Positions 41,972 through 50,603 of a DNA stretch of 64,000 bases are shown in pieces. The stretch comes from Croceibacterium soli (GTDB taxonomy: Bacteria; Pseudomonadota; Alphaproteobacteria; Sphingomonadales; Sphingomonadaceae). The position numbers and the translations under genes are program-made. The stretch lies in assembly GCF_009828065.1 (NCBI RefSeq), contig NZ_WTYK01000003.1, forward strand, positions 124,001 to 188,000, given 5' to 3'. Within the stretch, counting starts at the first letter, position 1, and the number at the start of each line of letters is the position of its first letter. The notes beneath the pieces were generated by a model. It was not told the origin of the DNA and did no database searches. It saw only the letters and a program-made list of their open reading frames with translations.

Positions 41972-42763
41972 CTAGAACCGCTCGGCTCTCTCCAGCCCGA
42001 ATCGCCGCAGCGCGGGCAGCAGATTACCGATGCGCTCTGGATCGCCCGTGAACAGCGCCAGGTCCGGCGCGGTGCGGGTGAATGCCTGGCCTTGGGTCAG
42101 CGATTGCACGCGCCGGGCGATGCCTTCGGCGCCATGGACGAACTGCACATCCCCGAGGGCCGCGCGCAGTTCCGGCTCGACGAGCGGGAAATGGGTGCAG
42201 GCAAGCACGACCGTGTCGATCTGCGCACCCCCTGGTTGCGAGCGGAGGCCTTGCGCGGCGGCTTCGAACACCGCCGGGTCCGGCTCGACGCCGCGCAGCT
42301 TGATCTCGGCGGCCGCGACCAGTTCCGGGCAGGCGTGGCGGATCAGGTGCTTGCCGTTCGCGAACTGCGCCTCGAGATCGTCGACATAGCCCTGGCGGAT
42401 CGTTGCTGCGGTGCCGAGCAGGCCGATCGTGCCCGTCCGAGTGAGCGCCGCTGCCGGCTTGATCGCCGGGACCGTGCCGACGATCGGCACGTGGAGCACT
42501 TCGCGCACCATTCCCAGCGCGATCGTGGAGGCGGTGTTGCAGGCGATGGTGATCAGCCGCGGCGCGTAGCGTTCCGACAGCCGCCCGAGCAGCCCGGCGA
42601 CACGGGCGGCGATCTCCGCCTCGGTCTTCTCGCCGTAGGGCAGGCCCGCGAGATCGGCGGCGTAGATCACCGGCGCCTCGGGCAGGAGCTTGCGCACTTC
42701 GGCGAGCACGGTCAGCCCGCCGACGCCGGAATCGAACAACAGGATCGGGGAATCGGCCTGCAA
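41972..42763 (-). CDS. murI: Glutamate racemase
   Basis: A 263-residue cofactor-independent racemase that makes D-glutamate for peptidoglycan. The two catalytic cysteines are Cys75 (IACNTAST) and Cys189 (LACTHFPL), with the start FDSGVGGLTVL and LPYGEKT typical of the family. It is divergent from plsY across a short gap that holds an inverted repeat. Confidence 0.95.
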   Translation of the reverse strand: MQADSPILLFDSGVGGLTVLAEVRKLLPEAPVIYAADLAGLPYGEKTEAEIAARVAGLLGRLSERYAPRLITIACNTASTIALGMVREVLHVPIVGTVPAIKPAAALTRTGTIGLLGTAATIRQGYVDDLEAQFANGKHLIRHACPELVAAAEIKLRGVEPDPAVFEAAAQGLRSQPGGAQIDTVVLACTHFPLVEPELRAALGDVQFVHGAEGIARRVQSLTQGQAFTRTAPDLALFTGDPERIGNLLPALRRFGLERAERF

Positions 42764-42783
42764 GCTTCACTCCACTTCGGTTC

Positions 42784-42866
42784 GGCCCGAGCTTGTCGAA
42801 CGCCGGCCCTTTCAGTAGGCCGCCAACTGAAGGAAAAGCCCGGCTTCGACAAGCTCGGCCCGAATT
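42784..42866. repeat. Large imperfect inverted repeat
   Basis: GGCCCGAGCTTGTCGAA near 42784 and TTCGACAAGCTCGGCC near 42844 are inverted copies about 40 bases apart, each flanked by further complementary bases (TTCGG and CCGAATT). The CTTCGACAAGCTC core is a widespread REP-like sequence in sphingomonads. It occupies most of the murI-plsY gap. Confidence 0.7.
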
Positions 42867-42879
42867 GGAGAGTGGTTGG

Positions 42880-43464
42880 ATGGCCTGGCTCTATGCCGCA
42901 CTGCTTGGCTACCTGATCGGTTCGATCCCGTTCGGCCTGCTGCTCGCGCTGGCCGCGGGCAAAGGCGATATTCGCCAGATCGGTTCGGGCAACATCGGCG
43001 CCACGAACGTGCTGCGCACCGGCAGCAAGGGCTTGGCCGCCGCGACGCTGCTGCTGGATCTGGCGAAGGGCCTTGTCGCGGTCCTGATCGCCTGGCGCTG
43101 GTTTCCCGAAGCGGTGTCCGTCGCCGCGCTGGCCGCCGTGATCGGGCACTGCTTCCCGGTTTGGCTCAAGTTCAAGGGCGGGAAGGGCGTGGCGACCAAT
43201 GCCGGCGTCAGCTTCGGGCTCGGCTGGCCGATCGGGCTGGCATACGCGCTGGTCTGGATTGGCGTGCTGGCGCTGACGCGGATCAGCTCGTTGGCCGGGA
43301 TGGCGGCGGTCGTCGCAGCGGCCGTCGCGGCGGCGCTGTTCGGGTACGAGCGCTTCGTGCCTGTCCTCGCCGCCATCGCCGTGCTGGTGATCTGGCTGCA
43401 CCGGGAGAACATCAGGCGGCTCCTGGCCGGGGAAGAGCCGAAGGTGGGCAGCAAGAAGCCGTGA
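42880..43464 (+). CDS. plsY: Glycerol-3-phosphate acyltransferase
   Basis: A 194-residue integral membrane enzyme that acylates glycerol 3-phosphate from acyl phosphate, the first step of phospholipid synthesis. The family motifs are GYLIGSIPFG, GSGNIGATNVLRT, HCFPVWLKFKGGKGVATNAG and a late HRENIRRLL. Five membrane helices are expected. The stop overlaps the dprA start as GTGA, so the two are coupled. Confidence 0.95.
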   Translation: MAWLYAALLGYLIGSIPFGLLLALAAGKGDIRQIGSGNIGATNVLRTGSKGLAAATLLLDLAKGLVAVLIAWRWFPEAVSVAALAAVIGHCFPVWLKFKGGKGVATNAGVSFGLGWPIGLAYALVWIGVLALTRISSLAGMAAVVAAAVAAALFGYERFVPVLAAIAVLVIWLHRENIRRLLAGEEPKVGSKKP

Positions 43465-44558
43465 GCGGCCTGTCGCAGGACGAGGCTTTCGCGCGCATCA
43501 GGCTGCTGCGCTCACCCAACGTAGGACCGGTCAGCTACGCGCAACTGCTGCGCCGGTTCGGCAATGCGCAGAAGGCGATCGAGGCTCTGCCCGATCTGGC
43601 CTCTCGCGGAGGGCGCGCATACCGCCCGGCGCCGCGCGAGCGGATCGAGGCGGAGGTTAGCGCCGCCCGCGCCGCCGCGGCGCGGTACCTGTTCCACGAC
43701 TCCCCCGACTATCCGGCGCTGCTCGGAGCGATCGACGGTGCGCCGCCGATCCTGCTGGCACGGGGTCGGGCGGAGCTTGCCGCAGGGCCGTGCGTGGCGA
43801 TCGTGGGCGCTCGCAATGCCTCGGCAGCGGCGGCCAAGCTGGCGCGCGACTTCGCAGGGGCGCTAGCCGAGGCGGGGTTCGTCGTCGTCTCGGGCTTGGC
43901 GCGGGGCATAGACGGCGCGGCTCATGCCGGAGCGATGCCCGCGACGATCGGCGTGATCGCCAGCGGCATCGACATCGCCTATCCCCCGCAGCACGCCGAA
44001 CTGCAGGAGCAGATCGCGCAGGAGGGGCTGCTGCTGGCCGAGCAGCCGCCCGGCACCGAACCGCGCGGCAGCCATTTCCCCAGCCGCAACCGGATCATCG
44101 CCGGGCTCGCGGCCGGCACGCTCGTGGTCGAAGCGGCGCCGAAGTCGGGCTCGCTGATCACCGCCCGGCTCGCTGCCGAAGCGGGCAGGGAGGTCATGGC
44201 GATCCCCGGCAGCCCGCTCGATGCGCGGGCGCAAGGCTGCAACCATCTGATCCGCGAGGGCGCCGTGCTCGTGCAGACGCCGGAGGACGTGGTGGAGCTG
44301 CTTCGCGGCTTCGACGGCACGCCGCGCTCGACCTTCCGCGAGCCGCTGCCCCACGGGTGGGAAGCTGCGCCGGAGGATTTGGCCGAGGCCGGACCGGCGG
44401 AGATCGCCGGCCTGCTCACCACCGCTCCCGTCGCCATCGACGAACTGATCCGCCAGTCGGGCGCCAGCCCGGCGGAGGTGCAGATCGCGCTGCTGGAGCT
44501 GGAGATCGCCGGCCGGCTGGAGCGGCATGCGGCGGGCCGAGTTTCGCTGATGGCTTGA
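43461..44558 (+). CDS. dprA: DNA-processing protein DprA
   Basis: A 365-residue protein that loads RecA onto incoming single-stranded DNA. An N-terminal helix-hairpin-helix/SAM-like region (LRSPNVGPVSYAQLLRRFG) is followed by the Rossmann core with CVAIVGARNAS, VVSGLARGIDGAAH, GSHFPSRNRIIAGLA and SGSLITARLAAE, and a C-terminal winged-helix (AEIAGLLTTAPVAIDELIRQSG). The start is GTG at 43461, overlapping plsY. Linkage to plsY and topA is common in alphaproteobacteria. Confidence 0.95.
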   Translation: MSGLSQDEAFARIRLLRSPNVGPVSYAQLLRRFGNAQKAIEALPDLASRGGRAYRPAPRERIEAEVSAARAAAARYLFHDSPDYPALLGAIDGAPPILLARGRAELAAGPCVAIVGARNASAAAAKLARDFAGALAEAGFVVVSGLARGIDGAAHAGAMPATIGVIASGIDIAYPPQHAELQEQIAQEGLLLAEQPPGTEPRGSHFPSRNRIIAGLAAGTLVVEAAPKSGSLITARLAAEAGREVMAIPGSPLDARAQGCNHLIREGAVLVQTPEDVVELLRGFDGTPRSTFREPLPHGWEAAPEDLAEAGPAEIAGLLTTAPVAIDELIRQSGASPAEVQIALLELEIAGRLERHAAGRVSLMA

Positions 44559-44621
44559 CGGATGCCGCCAAGGGCCACCACCCTCGCGCGTACGTACACG
44601 TAAGGATTGTCCCACCGCATC

Positions 44622-47216
44622 ATGCAGCTTGTTATCGTCGAATCGCCGGCCAAGGCGAAGACCATCGAGAAATACCTGGGCGGGGACTTCAAGGTCCTCG
44701 CATCCTACGGCCACGTCCGCGACCTGCCGCCCAAGGACGGCAGCGTCCGCCCGGACGAAGGCTTCGAGATGGACTGGGAAGTCTATGCCGACAAGCGCAA
44801 CCGCGACCAGGTCAAGGCCATCTCCGACGCGGCGAAGAAGGCCGACCGCCTGATCCTCGCCACCGACCCTGACCGGGAAGGGGAAGCGATCAGCTGGCAC
44901 GTTCTGGAGCTGCTCAAGAACCGCAAGGCCGTGCCGAAGGAGGTGGAGCGGGTCACCTTCAACGCGATCACCAAGCAGGCGGTGACCGACGCGATGAAGC
45001 AGCCCCGCGCGCTCGATGGCGACCTGATCGACGCGTACCTGGCCCGCCGGGCGCTGGACTACCTGTTCGGCTTCACGCTCTCCCCGGTCCTCTGGCGCAA
45101 GCTGCCGGGCGCAAAGAGCGCAGGGCGCGTGCAGTCGGTGGCGCTGCGGCTGATCGTCGACCGGGAGCGCGAGATCGAAGCGTTCAAGGCGCAGGAATAC
45201 TGGTCCGTGGTCGCGGCGATGGAGCAGGACGGCACGGCCTTCGAGGCGCGGCTGGTCACGTTCGACGGCAAGAAGCTCGACCGCCTGTCGATCGGCGACA
45301 AGGGCACGGCCGAGGCGGCGAAGGCCGCAGTCGAAGCCGGGCGCTTTACGGTCGAAGAGGTCGAGACCAAGCCGCTCAAGCGCAATCCGGCGCCGCCGTT
45401 CACCACGTCGACGCTGCAGCAGGAAGCGGCGCGCAAGCTGGGCTATTCCGCCAGCCACACGATGCGGCTGGCGCAGAACCTCTACGAAGCCGGTGCGATC
45501 ACCTACATGCGTACGGACGGCGTGCAGATGGACCCCAGCGCCATCTCCGCCGCCCGCAAGGCGATCGCCGAGCGTTACGACGGGCACTACCTGCCCGAGA
45601 AGCCGCGCATCTATCAGAGCAAGGCCAAGAACGCGCAGGAAGCGCACGAGGCGATCCGCCCGACCGAGTTCTTCCGCGACCGCGCCGGATCGGGCGACGA
45701 GGCTAAGCTCTACGATCTGATCTACAAGCGGGCGATGGCCAGCCAGATGGCGGCCGCGAGCCTCGAGCGCACGACGGTGACGATGCGCGATCCGACCGGG
45801 CGGCACGAGCTTCGCGCCACGGGTCAGGTGGTCAAATTCGCCGGGTTCCTGGCGGTGTACGAGGAAGGCTTCGACCAGAAGTCCGACGACGAGGAGGCCG
45901 AAGGCCTGCTGCCGATGATGCGCAAAGGCGATTCCCCGGCGAAGAAGGCCGTTACCGCAACGCAGCATTTCACCCAGCCGCCGCCGCGCTTTTCGGAAGC
46001 GAGCCTGGTCAAGCGGATGGAGGAGCTCGGCATCGGCCGGCCTTCCACTTACGCATCGACGATCCAGACCCTGCGCGACCGCGAGTACGTGCGGATGGAG
46101 AAAAACCGTTTCTTCGCAGAGGATTCCGGGCGGCTCCTGACAGCATTTCTCGAGCGCTTCTTCCCGCGCTACGTCGGTTATGACTTCACCGCGGAGATGG
46201 AGGAGGAACTCGACGACGTTTCTGGTGGCCGCGCCGAATGGAAGGCGCTGCTCGAAGCCTTCTGGCGCGATTTCAAGCCGAAGAGCGACGAAGTGATGGA
46301 GCGCAAGCCCTCCGAAGTCACCGAAGTGCTCGACGAGTTCCTGTCGGACTACCTGTTCCCGCCGAACGAGGACGGCAGCGACCCGCGCCTGTGCCCCAAG
46401 TGCGGGCAGGGCCGCCTGTCGCTGCGCGGAGGACGCTTCGGCGCGTTCATCGGCTGCTCCAACTATCCCGAGTGCACCTTCCGGCGGAAGTTCGGCCAGC
46501 CGGGCGAAGACGGTGCGGGTGAGGACGAGACAATGGGCACCGATCCCGAAACCGGGCTCGAGGTCCAGCGCAAGACCGGGCGCTTCGGTCCTTACGTCCA
46601 GCTCGGCGAGGGCAAGGAGGCCAAGCGCGCCTCCGTCCCCAGGGACTTGCCTGACTTCGATCTGGAGTGGGCGCTGCGGCTGCTCTCGCTTCCGCGCACC
46701 ATCGGCGACCATCCGGAGACCGGCCAGCCGATCACCGCCAGCATCGGCCGCTACGGCCCCTACCTGGCGCACGACGGCAAGTACGCGAAGCTGCAGTCCA
46801 CCCGCGACGTGTTCGAGACCGGCATGAACTCGGCCGTGACGCTGCTGGCGGAAGCGGCCAACCGCAAGGGCGGCGGCGCGCGCGGCAAGGCAGAACCGAT
46901 CAAGACCCTCGGCGCGCATCCGACCAGCGGCGGCGAGATGAAGGTCATGCCGGGCCGCTATGGCCCATACGTCACGGACGGCGCCACCAACGCGACGATC
47001 CCGAAGGACGTGAAGCCGGAGGAGCTGACCGAAGCGCAGGCCATCGAACTGATCGATGCTCGCGCGGCGAAGGGTCCCCCGGCCAAGAAGGGCGCGCGCA
47101 AGAAGGCGCCTGCCAAGAAAGCGGCGGCGAAGAAGGCTCCGGCGAAGAAGGCCGCCGCGAAGAAGCCAGCGGCGAAGAAGGCGCCGGCCAAGAAGAAGGC
47201 GGCAGCGGAGACATGA
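44622..47216 (+). CDS. topA: DNA topoisomerase I
   Basis: An 864-residue type IA topoisomerase. The Toprim domain starts LVIVESPAKAKTIEKYLG and carries TDPDREGEAISWH; the catalytic Tyr295 is in GAITYMRTDG. One complete zinc-ribbon (CPKCGQGRLSLRGGRFGAFIGCSNYPEC) and additional GRFGPYVQ and GRYGPY repeats lie in the C-terminal half. The protein ends in a Lys/Ala tail of AAKK and PAKK units (from about 825), as in many alphaproteobacterial TopA, which aids DNA binding. The start at 44622 is preceded by a weak ribosome binding site. Confidence 0.97.
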   Translation: MQLVIVESPAKAKTIEKYLGGDFKVLASYGHVRDLPPKDGSVRPDEGFEMDWEVYADKRNRDQVKAISDAAKKADRLILATDPDREGEAISWHVLELLKNRKAVPKEVERVTFNAITKQAVTDAMKQPRALDGDLIDAYLARRALDYLFGFTLSPVLWRKLPGAKSAGRVQSVALRLIVDREREIEAFKAQEYWSVVAAMEQDGTAFEARLVTFDGKKLDRLSIGDKGTAEAAKAAVEAGRFTVEEVETKPLKRNPAPPFTTSTLQQEAARKLGYSASHTMRLAQNLYEAGAITYMRTDGVQMDPSAISAARKAIAERYDGHYLPEKPRIYQSKAKNAQEAHEAIRPTEFFRDRAGSGDEAKLYDLIYKRAMASQMAAASLERTTVTMRDPTGRHELRATGQVVKFAGFLAVYEEGFDQKSDDEEAEGLLPMMRKGDSPAKKAVTATQHFTQPPPRFSEASLVKRMEELGIGRPSTYASTIQTLRDREYVRMEKNRFFAEDSGRLLTAFLERFFPRYVGYDFTAEMEEELDDVSGGRAEWKALLEAFWRDFKPKSDEVMERKPSEVTEVLDEFLSDYLFPPNEDGSDPRLCPKCGQGRLSLRGGRFGAFIGCSNYPECTFRRKFGQPGEDGAGEDETMGTDPETGLEVQRKTGRFGPYVQLGEGKEAKRASVPRDLPDFDLEWALRLLSLPRTIGDHPETGQPITASIGRYGPYLAHDGKYAKLQSTRDVFETGMNSAVTLLAEAANRKGGGARGKAEPIKTLGAHPTSGGEMKVMPGRYGPYVTDGATNATIPKDVKPEELTEAQAIELIDARAAKGPPAKKGARKKAPAKKAAAKKAPAKKAAAKKPAAKKAPAKKKAAAET

Positions 47217-47392
47217 GCGAACGCTTCGAACGCCACCGCCAGCCCTGGCGCTCCGACGAGGTCGCCAAGCTCAAGACGCTCGCCGGCAAGGGCAAGGGCC
47301 TGAAGGAAATCGCCAAGGCGCTCGGCCGGACGGAGGAGTCCACGAAGGAGCGCGCCAAGCTCGACGGGATTGGCATCGCCAAGAAGCGGTGA
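47213..47392 (+). CDS. Small Myb/SANT-like helix-turn-helix protein
   Basis: A 59-residue basic protein whose start overlaps the topA stop as ATGA. RQPWRSDEVAKLKTLAGKGKGLKEIAKALGRTEESTKERAKLDGI has the Trp spacing and helix pattern of a single Myb/SANT-like DNA-binding domain. Similar small genes follow topA in other sphingomonads, as far as I recall. It may help topoisomerase function or act as a DNA-binding protein; this is inference. Confidence 0.7.
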   Translation: MSERFERHRQPWRSDEVAKLKTLAGKGKGLKEIAKALGRTEESTKERAKLDGIGIAKKR

Positions 47393-47450
47393 CGGCAGCT
47401 TCGCGCACTGCGCGGTTGAAGCCCGGCCGGCTTGGCTCCACATGGGGGCG

Positions 47451-48902
47451 ATGCTGAAGGCGCCCGACATCGACTCCGGAGACGACGCAGGCGCGTCTCC
47501 GGCAATTTCGCACCCGGCCGCCGCGCACTCTGCCGACGGCCTGCCGTTTCCCCGCCGCACCTGGGCCATCATCGCGATCAGCTTCGGCACCGCGCTGCTC
47601 GTGCTCGACGGGGCAATCGCCAACGTCGCGCTGCCGACGATCGCGCGCGAGCTCGGCGTCACTAACGGCGTCGTCACCAATGTCGTGACGATCTATCAGC
47701 TCGTGCTGGTCATGGTCCTGCTGCCGTTCGCCAGCCTGGGCGACAGGATCGGGCACCGGCGCTTGTACCAGTACGGCCAGGTGGTCTTCATGATCGCCTC
47801 GGCCCTGTGCCTGTTCGCGTCGAACTTCGCGGTCCTGCTGGTCCTGCGCGCGCTGCAGGCGATCGGCGCGGGCATGGCGCTGTCGGTTTCGGCGGCGATG
47901 CTGCGGGAGATCTATCCGGCGCGGAAGCTCGGCACCGGGATGGGCATCAACAGCGTGATCGTCGCCTCCTCGGCTGCGCTGGCGCCGACGCTCGGCGGCT
48001 ACATCGTCGGTCATGTGAGCTGGCAGTGGGTGTTCGTGGCCGCGGCGCCGCTCGCCGCCGTCTCGCTGTTGCTCGGCCGCACTCTGCCCGTGCCGCAGCC
48101 GCGCAAGAGGCCGCCCGAATGGCTGAGCGGCTTGTGGAGCGCCGCGACCGTGCTGCTGCTGATCGGCGGGGTGCAGCTCGCCACCCACGAGAATCTCGAG
48201 CTGGGGCTCGCGATGCTGGTCGCCGGGATCGCTTCGACGATCTTCCTCGTCCGCCGCGAGCGCGGGCGAACCGCGCCGGTCGTGCCGGTGGACCTGATGG
48301 CCAAGCCGGTGCTCGGGCTCTCCGCGCTCGCGGCGATCGCGGCGTTCACGTCCGCCGGGGCGCTGATGCTATCGCTGCCGTTCCGCTTCGAGGAAGCAAT
48401 GGGCTATGCCCCGCAGGAAGTCGGCGTGCTCCTGCTGCCGTTTCCGCTGACGATGCTGGTCGTCGCGCCGCTGGCCGGCTGGATGAGCGATCGCATCGCC
48501 CCGACCAAGCTGGGTGTCACCGGCATGGCGATCACGATCGCGGGCCTGCTGCTGCTGGCCTTCATGCCGGAGGGCGTGGGGGAATGGGACATCGCCTGGC
48601 GCCTGAGCCTCACCGCGGTCGGTTTCGGCCTGTTCTTCGCGCCCAATTCGCGCCTGCTGATCGGCCAGGCCCCGCGCGACCGAGCCGCGGCGGCGGGCGG
48701 CCTGCTGTCCACCTCGCGCCTGCTCGGGCAGACGGTCGCGGCCGTGGCCGTGGGCATCCTGCTGGCCGGGGGCATGGGGCTGGGGCCGACCCCGCTGATC
48801 GTCAGTTGCGCGCTGGCGGTCGTCGCCGCCCTGTGCAGCCTGGCCCGCTTCCGCAGCGTGACGCGTGCGGGCGGAACGATGGCCAGCTTGCGCCAGCCCT
48901 AG
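47451..48902 (+). CDS. MFS drug-efflux transporter (DHA2, 14-helix type)
   Basis: A 483-residue transporter with about 14 hydrophobic helices. Motifs GDRIGHRRLYQYG (motif A between helices 2 and 3) and the helix-5 antiporter motif region NSVIVASSAALAPTLGGYIV support proton-driven drug export of the QacA/EmrB type. In-frame ATGs stand at 47442 and 47451; the second has GGGGGCG before it. It does not sit beside an EmrA-like partner gene, so it may act alone. The gene ends four bases into the convergent era gene. Confidence 0.88.
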   Translation: MLKAPDIDSGDDAGASPAISHPAAAHSADGLPFPRRTWAIIAISFGTALLVLDGAIANVALPTIARELGVTNGVVTNVVTIYQLVLVMVLLPFASLGDRIGHRRLYQYGQVVFMIASALCLFASNFAVLLVLRALQAIGAGMALSVSAAMLREIYPARKLGTGMGINSVIVASSAALAPTLGGYIVGHVSWQWVFVAAAPLAAVSLLLGRTLPVPQPRKRPPEWLSGLWSAATVLLLIGGVQLATHENLELGLAMLVAGIASTIFLVRRERGRTAPVVPVDLMAKPVLGLSALAAIAAFTSAGALMLSLPFRFEEAMGYAPQEVGVLLLPFPLTMLVVAPLAGWMSDRIAPTKLGVTGMAITIAGLLLLAFMPEGVGEWDIAWRLSLTAVGFGLFFAPNSRLLIGQAPRDRAAAAGGLLSTSRLLGQTVAAVAVGILLAGGMGLGPTPLIVSCALAVVAALCSLARFRSVTRAGGTMASLRQP

Positions 48903-49789
48903 CGCACCCAGTCGAGCCCGATTTCCTCGTAAATTTCGCGGCTTTCGGCCCACTTCTCATCCACTTTGACGTGGAGGTATAGGTGGACCGGCACGCCGAG
49001 CAGCGCGCTCAGCTCGGTTCGTGCCGCTTCGCCGATCGCCTTGATCCGCGCGCCGCGCTTGCCGAGCACGATGGCCTTCTGGCTGTCGCGGCCGATGACG
49101 ATCTGCTGGCGGATCTCGATGCTGCCGTCCTTGCGCACGGTGTAGCTCTCCGGCCGCACGGCGCTGTCGTAGGGCAGTTCCTCGTGCAGCTGGCGGTAGA
49201 GCTGCTCGCGCGTGACTTCGGCCGCGAGCAGGCGCTCGCTGGCGTCGGAGACCTGGTCTTCCGGATAGTGCCAGGGGCTTTCCGGCATCAGTTGGGCGAG
49301 CCGCTGCTTCAGCTCCGGCACCCCGTCGCCGGTCAGCGCGGAAATGTAGAACACCTCGTCGAAAGCGATCTTGCCGGTCAGCTCCTGGGCGAGCTCCAGC
49401 AGCGGTTCCTTCTTCGCCGCATCGACTTTGTTGAGCGCGAGCAGCTTGCGTTCCGGCCGCGTGGCAAGCGCTTCGAGCAGGGGCTCCAGCTCGTGTCGGC
49501 GCTGCTTCAGCGGGTCGACGACCAGCAGGATCGCGTCCGCGGATTCCGCGCCTTCCCAGGCCGCGCTGACCATTGCCCGGTCGAGCCGCCGGCGGGGCGC
49601 GAAAATGCCCGGGGTGTCGACCAGGATGATCTGCGCCTCGCCTTCCAGCGCGATGCCCATCAGGCGTGCGCGCGTGGTCTGCGCCTTGGCGCTGGTGATC
49701 GCCACCTTTTGGCCCACGAGCTGGTTGACCAGGGTCGACTTGCCCGCGTTCGGAGCGCCGATCACCGCGACCATGCCGCAGTGGGTCAT
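48899..49789 (-). CDS. era: GTPase Era
   Basis: A 296-residue GTPase that binds the 3' end of 16S rRNA and aids 30S ribosome maturation. G1 motif GAPNAGKST, G3 DTPG, G4 NKVD and a C-terminal KH domain (QIVIGRDSQKAIVLGKRGARIKAIGEAARTELSALLGVPVHLYLHVKV) are all present. The start at 49789 uses GGGGAGGATCGT, which is also the edge of the REP-like element behind it. It follows lepB and rnc in one leftward operon. Confidence 0.97.
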   Translation of the reverse strand: MTHCGMVAVIGAPNAGKSTLVNQLVGQKVAITSAKAQTTRARLMGIALEGEAQIILVDTPGIFAPRRRLDRAMVSAAWEGAESADAILLVVDPLKQRRHELEPLLEALATRPERKLLALNKVDAAKKEPLLELAQELTGKIAFDEVFYISALTGDGVPELKQRLAQLMPESPWHYPEDQVSDASERLLAAEVTREQLYRQLHEELPYDSAVRPESYTVRKDGSIEIRQQIVIGRDSQKAIVLGKRGARIKAIGEAARTELSALLGVPVHLYLHVKVDEKWAESREIYEEIGLDWVR

Positions 49790-49795
49790 ACGATC

Positions 49796-49923
49796 CTCCC
49801 CGGGACGGGGAGGTGGCGCCGGCCGGAGGCCGGTGACGGAGGGGGCGCGCCTCCTGGTGCAGCGCTTGCGGCGGGCCCCCTCCACCGCGCTGCGCGCGGT
49901 CCCCCTCCCCGTGCCGGGGAGGA
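49796..49923. repeat. REP-like GC-rich element between rnc and era
   Basis: Same family as the element at 14790: CTCCCCGGGACGGGGAGG, GGTGGCGCCGGCCGG, CCGGTGACGGAGGGGGC, then CCCCCTCCACCGCGCTGCGC and CCCCCTCCCCGTGCCGGGGA. Its outer edge supplies the era ribosome binding site, so the element was inserted or has evolved inside an operon. Confidence 0.8.
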
Positions 49924-49934
49924 TTTAGTGCAGC

Positions 49935-50603
49935 TCATCCGAACTTCTCCATGAACAATCGCGCCGCTTCGGTTTCGGCCTCCTGCTTGCTCGAGGCGAC
50001 CGCCTCGACTTCGCCGACTTTGTGCACGCGCACGCGCACGGTGAACTGGGCCGCATGGTCCGGCCCGGACCGGTCTATGACTTCATACTCCGGCGGCTTG
50101 CGGCGGTTTCCGGCGGCCCATTCCTGCAGCGCGCTTTTGGGATGCTTTGCGCGACCGGCGCTGCCGGCTCCGGCCTTTTCCCAGATCGTCCGGATCACCG
50201 ACGCGGTCGCCGGGAAGCCGCTTTCCAGGAAGCTGGCGCCGAGCATGGCTTCCATGATGTCGCCGAGAACGTTGTCGCTGTCGTGCGCCCCGTCGTCGCG
50301 CGCCTGCTTGCCCAGGCGGATATGATCCGGCACGCCGATCTCCCGGGCAACCTGGGCGCAGAGGCTGCGGCTGACGAGCGCGTTCAGGCGCTGGGCCAGC
50401 TCGCCTTCGGCCCCGTCACCCTGGCGGTACAGCGACTCGGCTGTCGCCAGGCCGAGTACCCGGTCGCCGAGGAACTCGAGCCGCTGGTAATCGCGCGCCG
50501 CGCCGGTGCTGCCGTGAGTCAGCGCTTCGATCCACAGCGCTTCGTCGTTGACCGTAAAGCCGAGGCCTTCGAGCCAGGCGCGGCTTTCACCCAGCTTGCT
50601 CAC
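49935..50603 (-). CDS. rnc: Ribonuclease III
   Basis: A 222-residue double-strand-specific ribonuclease. The signature RLEFLGDRVLG (41-51) holds catalytic acidic residues, followed by DIMEAMLGASFLESG and a C-terminal double-stranded RNA-binding domain (PKSALQEWAAGNRRKPPEYEV and SSKQEAETEAARLFMEKFG). The GTG start at 50603 overlaps the lepB stop as GTGA. It processes rRNA and structured mRNAs. Confidence 0.96.
   Translation of the reverse strand: MSKLGESRAWLEGLGFTVNDEALWIEALTHGSTGAARDYQRLEFLGDRVLGLATAESLYRQGDGAEGELAQRLNALVSRSLCAQVAREIGVPDHIRLGKQARDDGAHDSDNVLGDIMEAMLGASFLESGFPATASVIRTIWEKAGAGSAGRAKHPKSALQEWAAGNRRKPPEYEVIDRSGPDHAAQFTVRVRVHKVGEVEAVASSKQEAETEAARLFMEKFG

Noticed and set aside
43863-46919. 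1018-codon open frame on the minus strand opposite dprA and topA
   Set aside because: It is the complement of two well-identified genes in a GC-rich genome; its protein has no recognisable domains and a composition typical of antisense frames.
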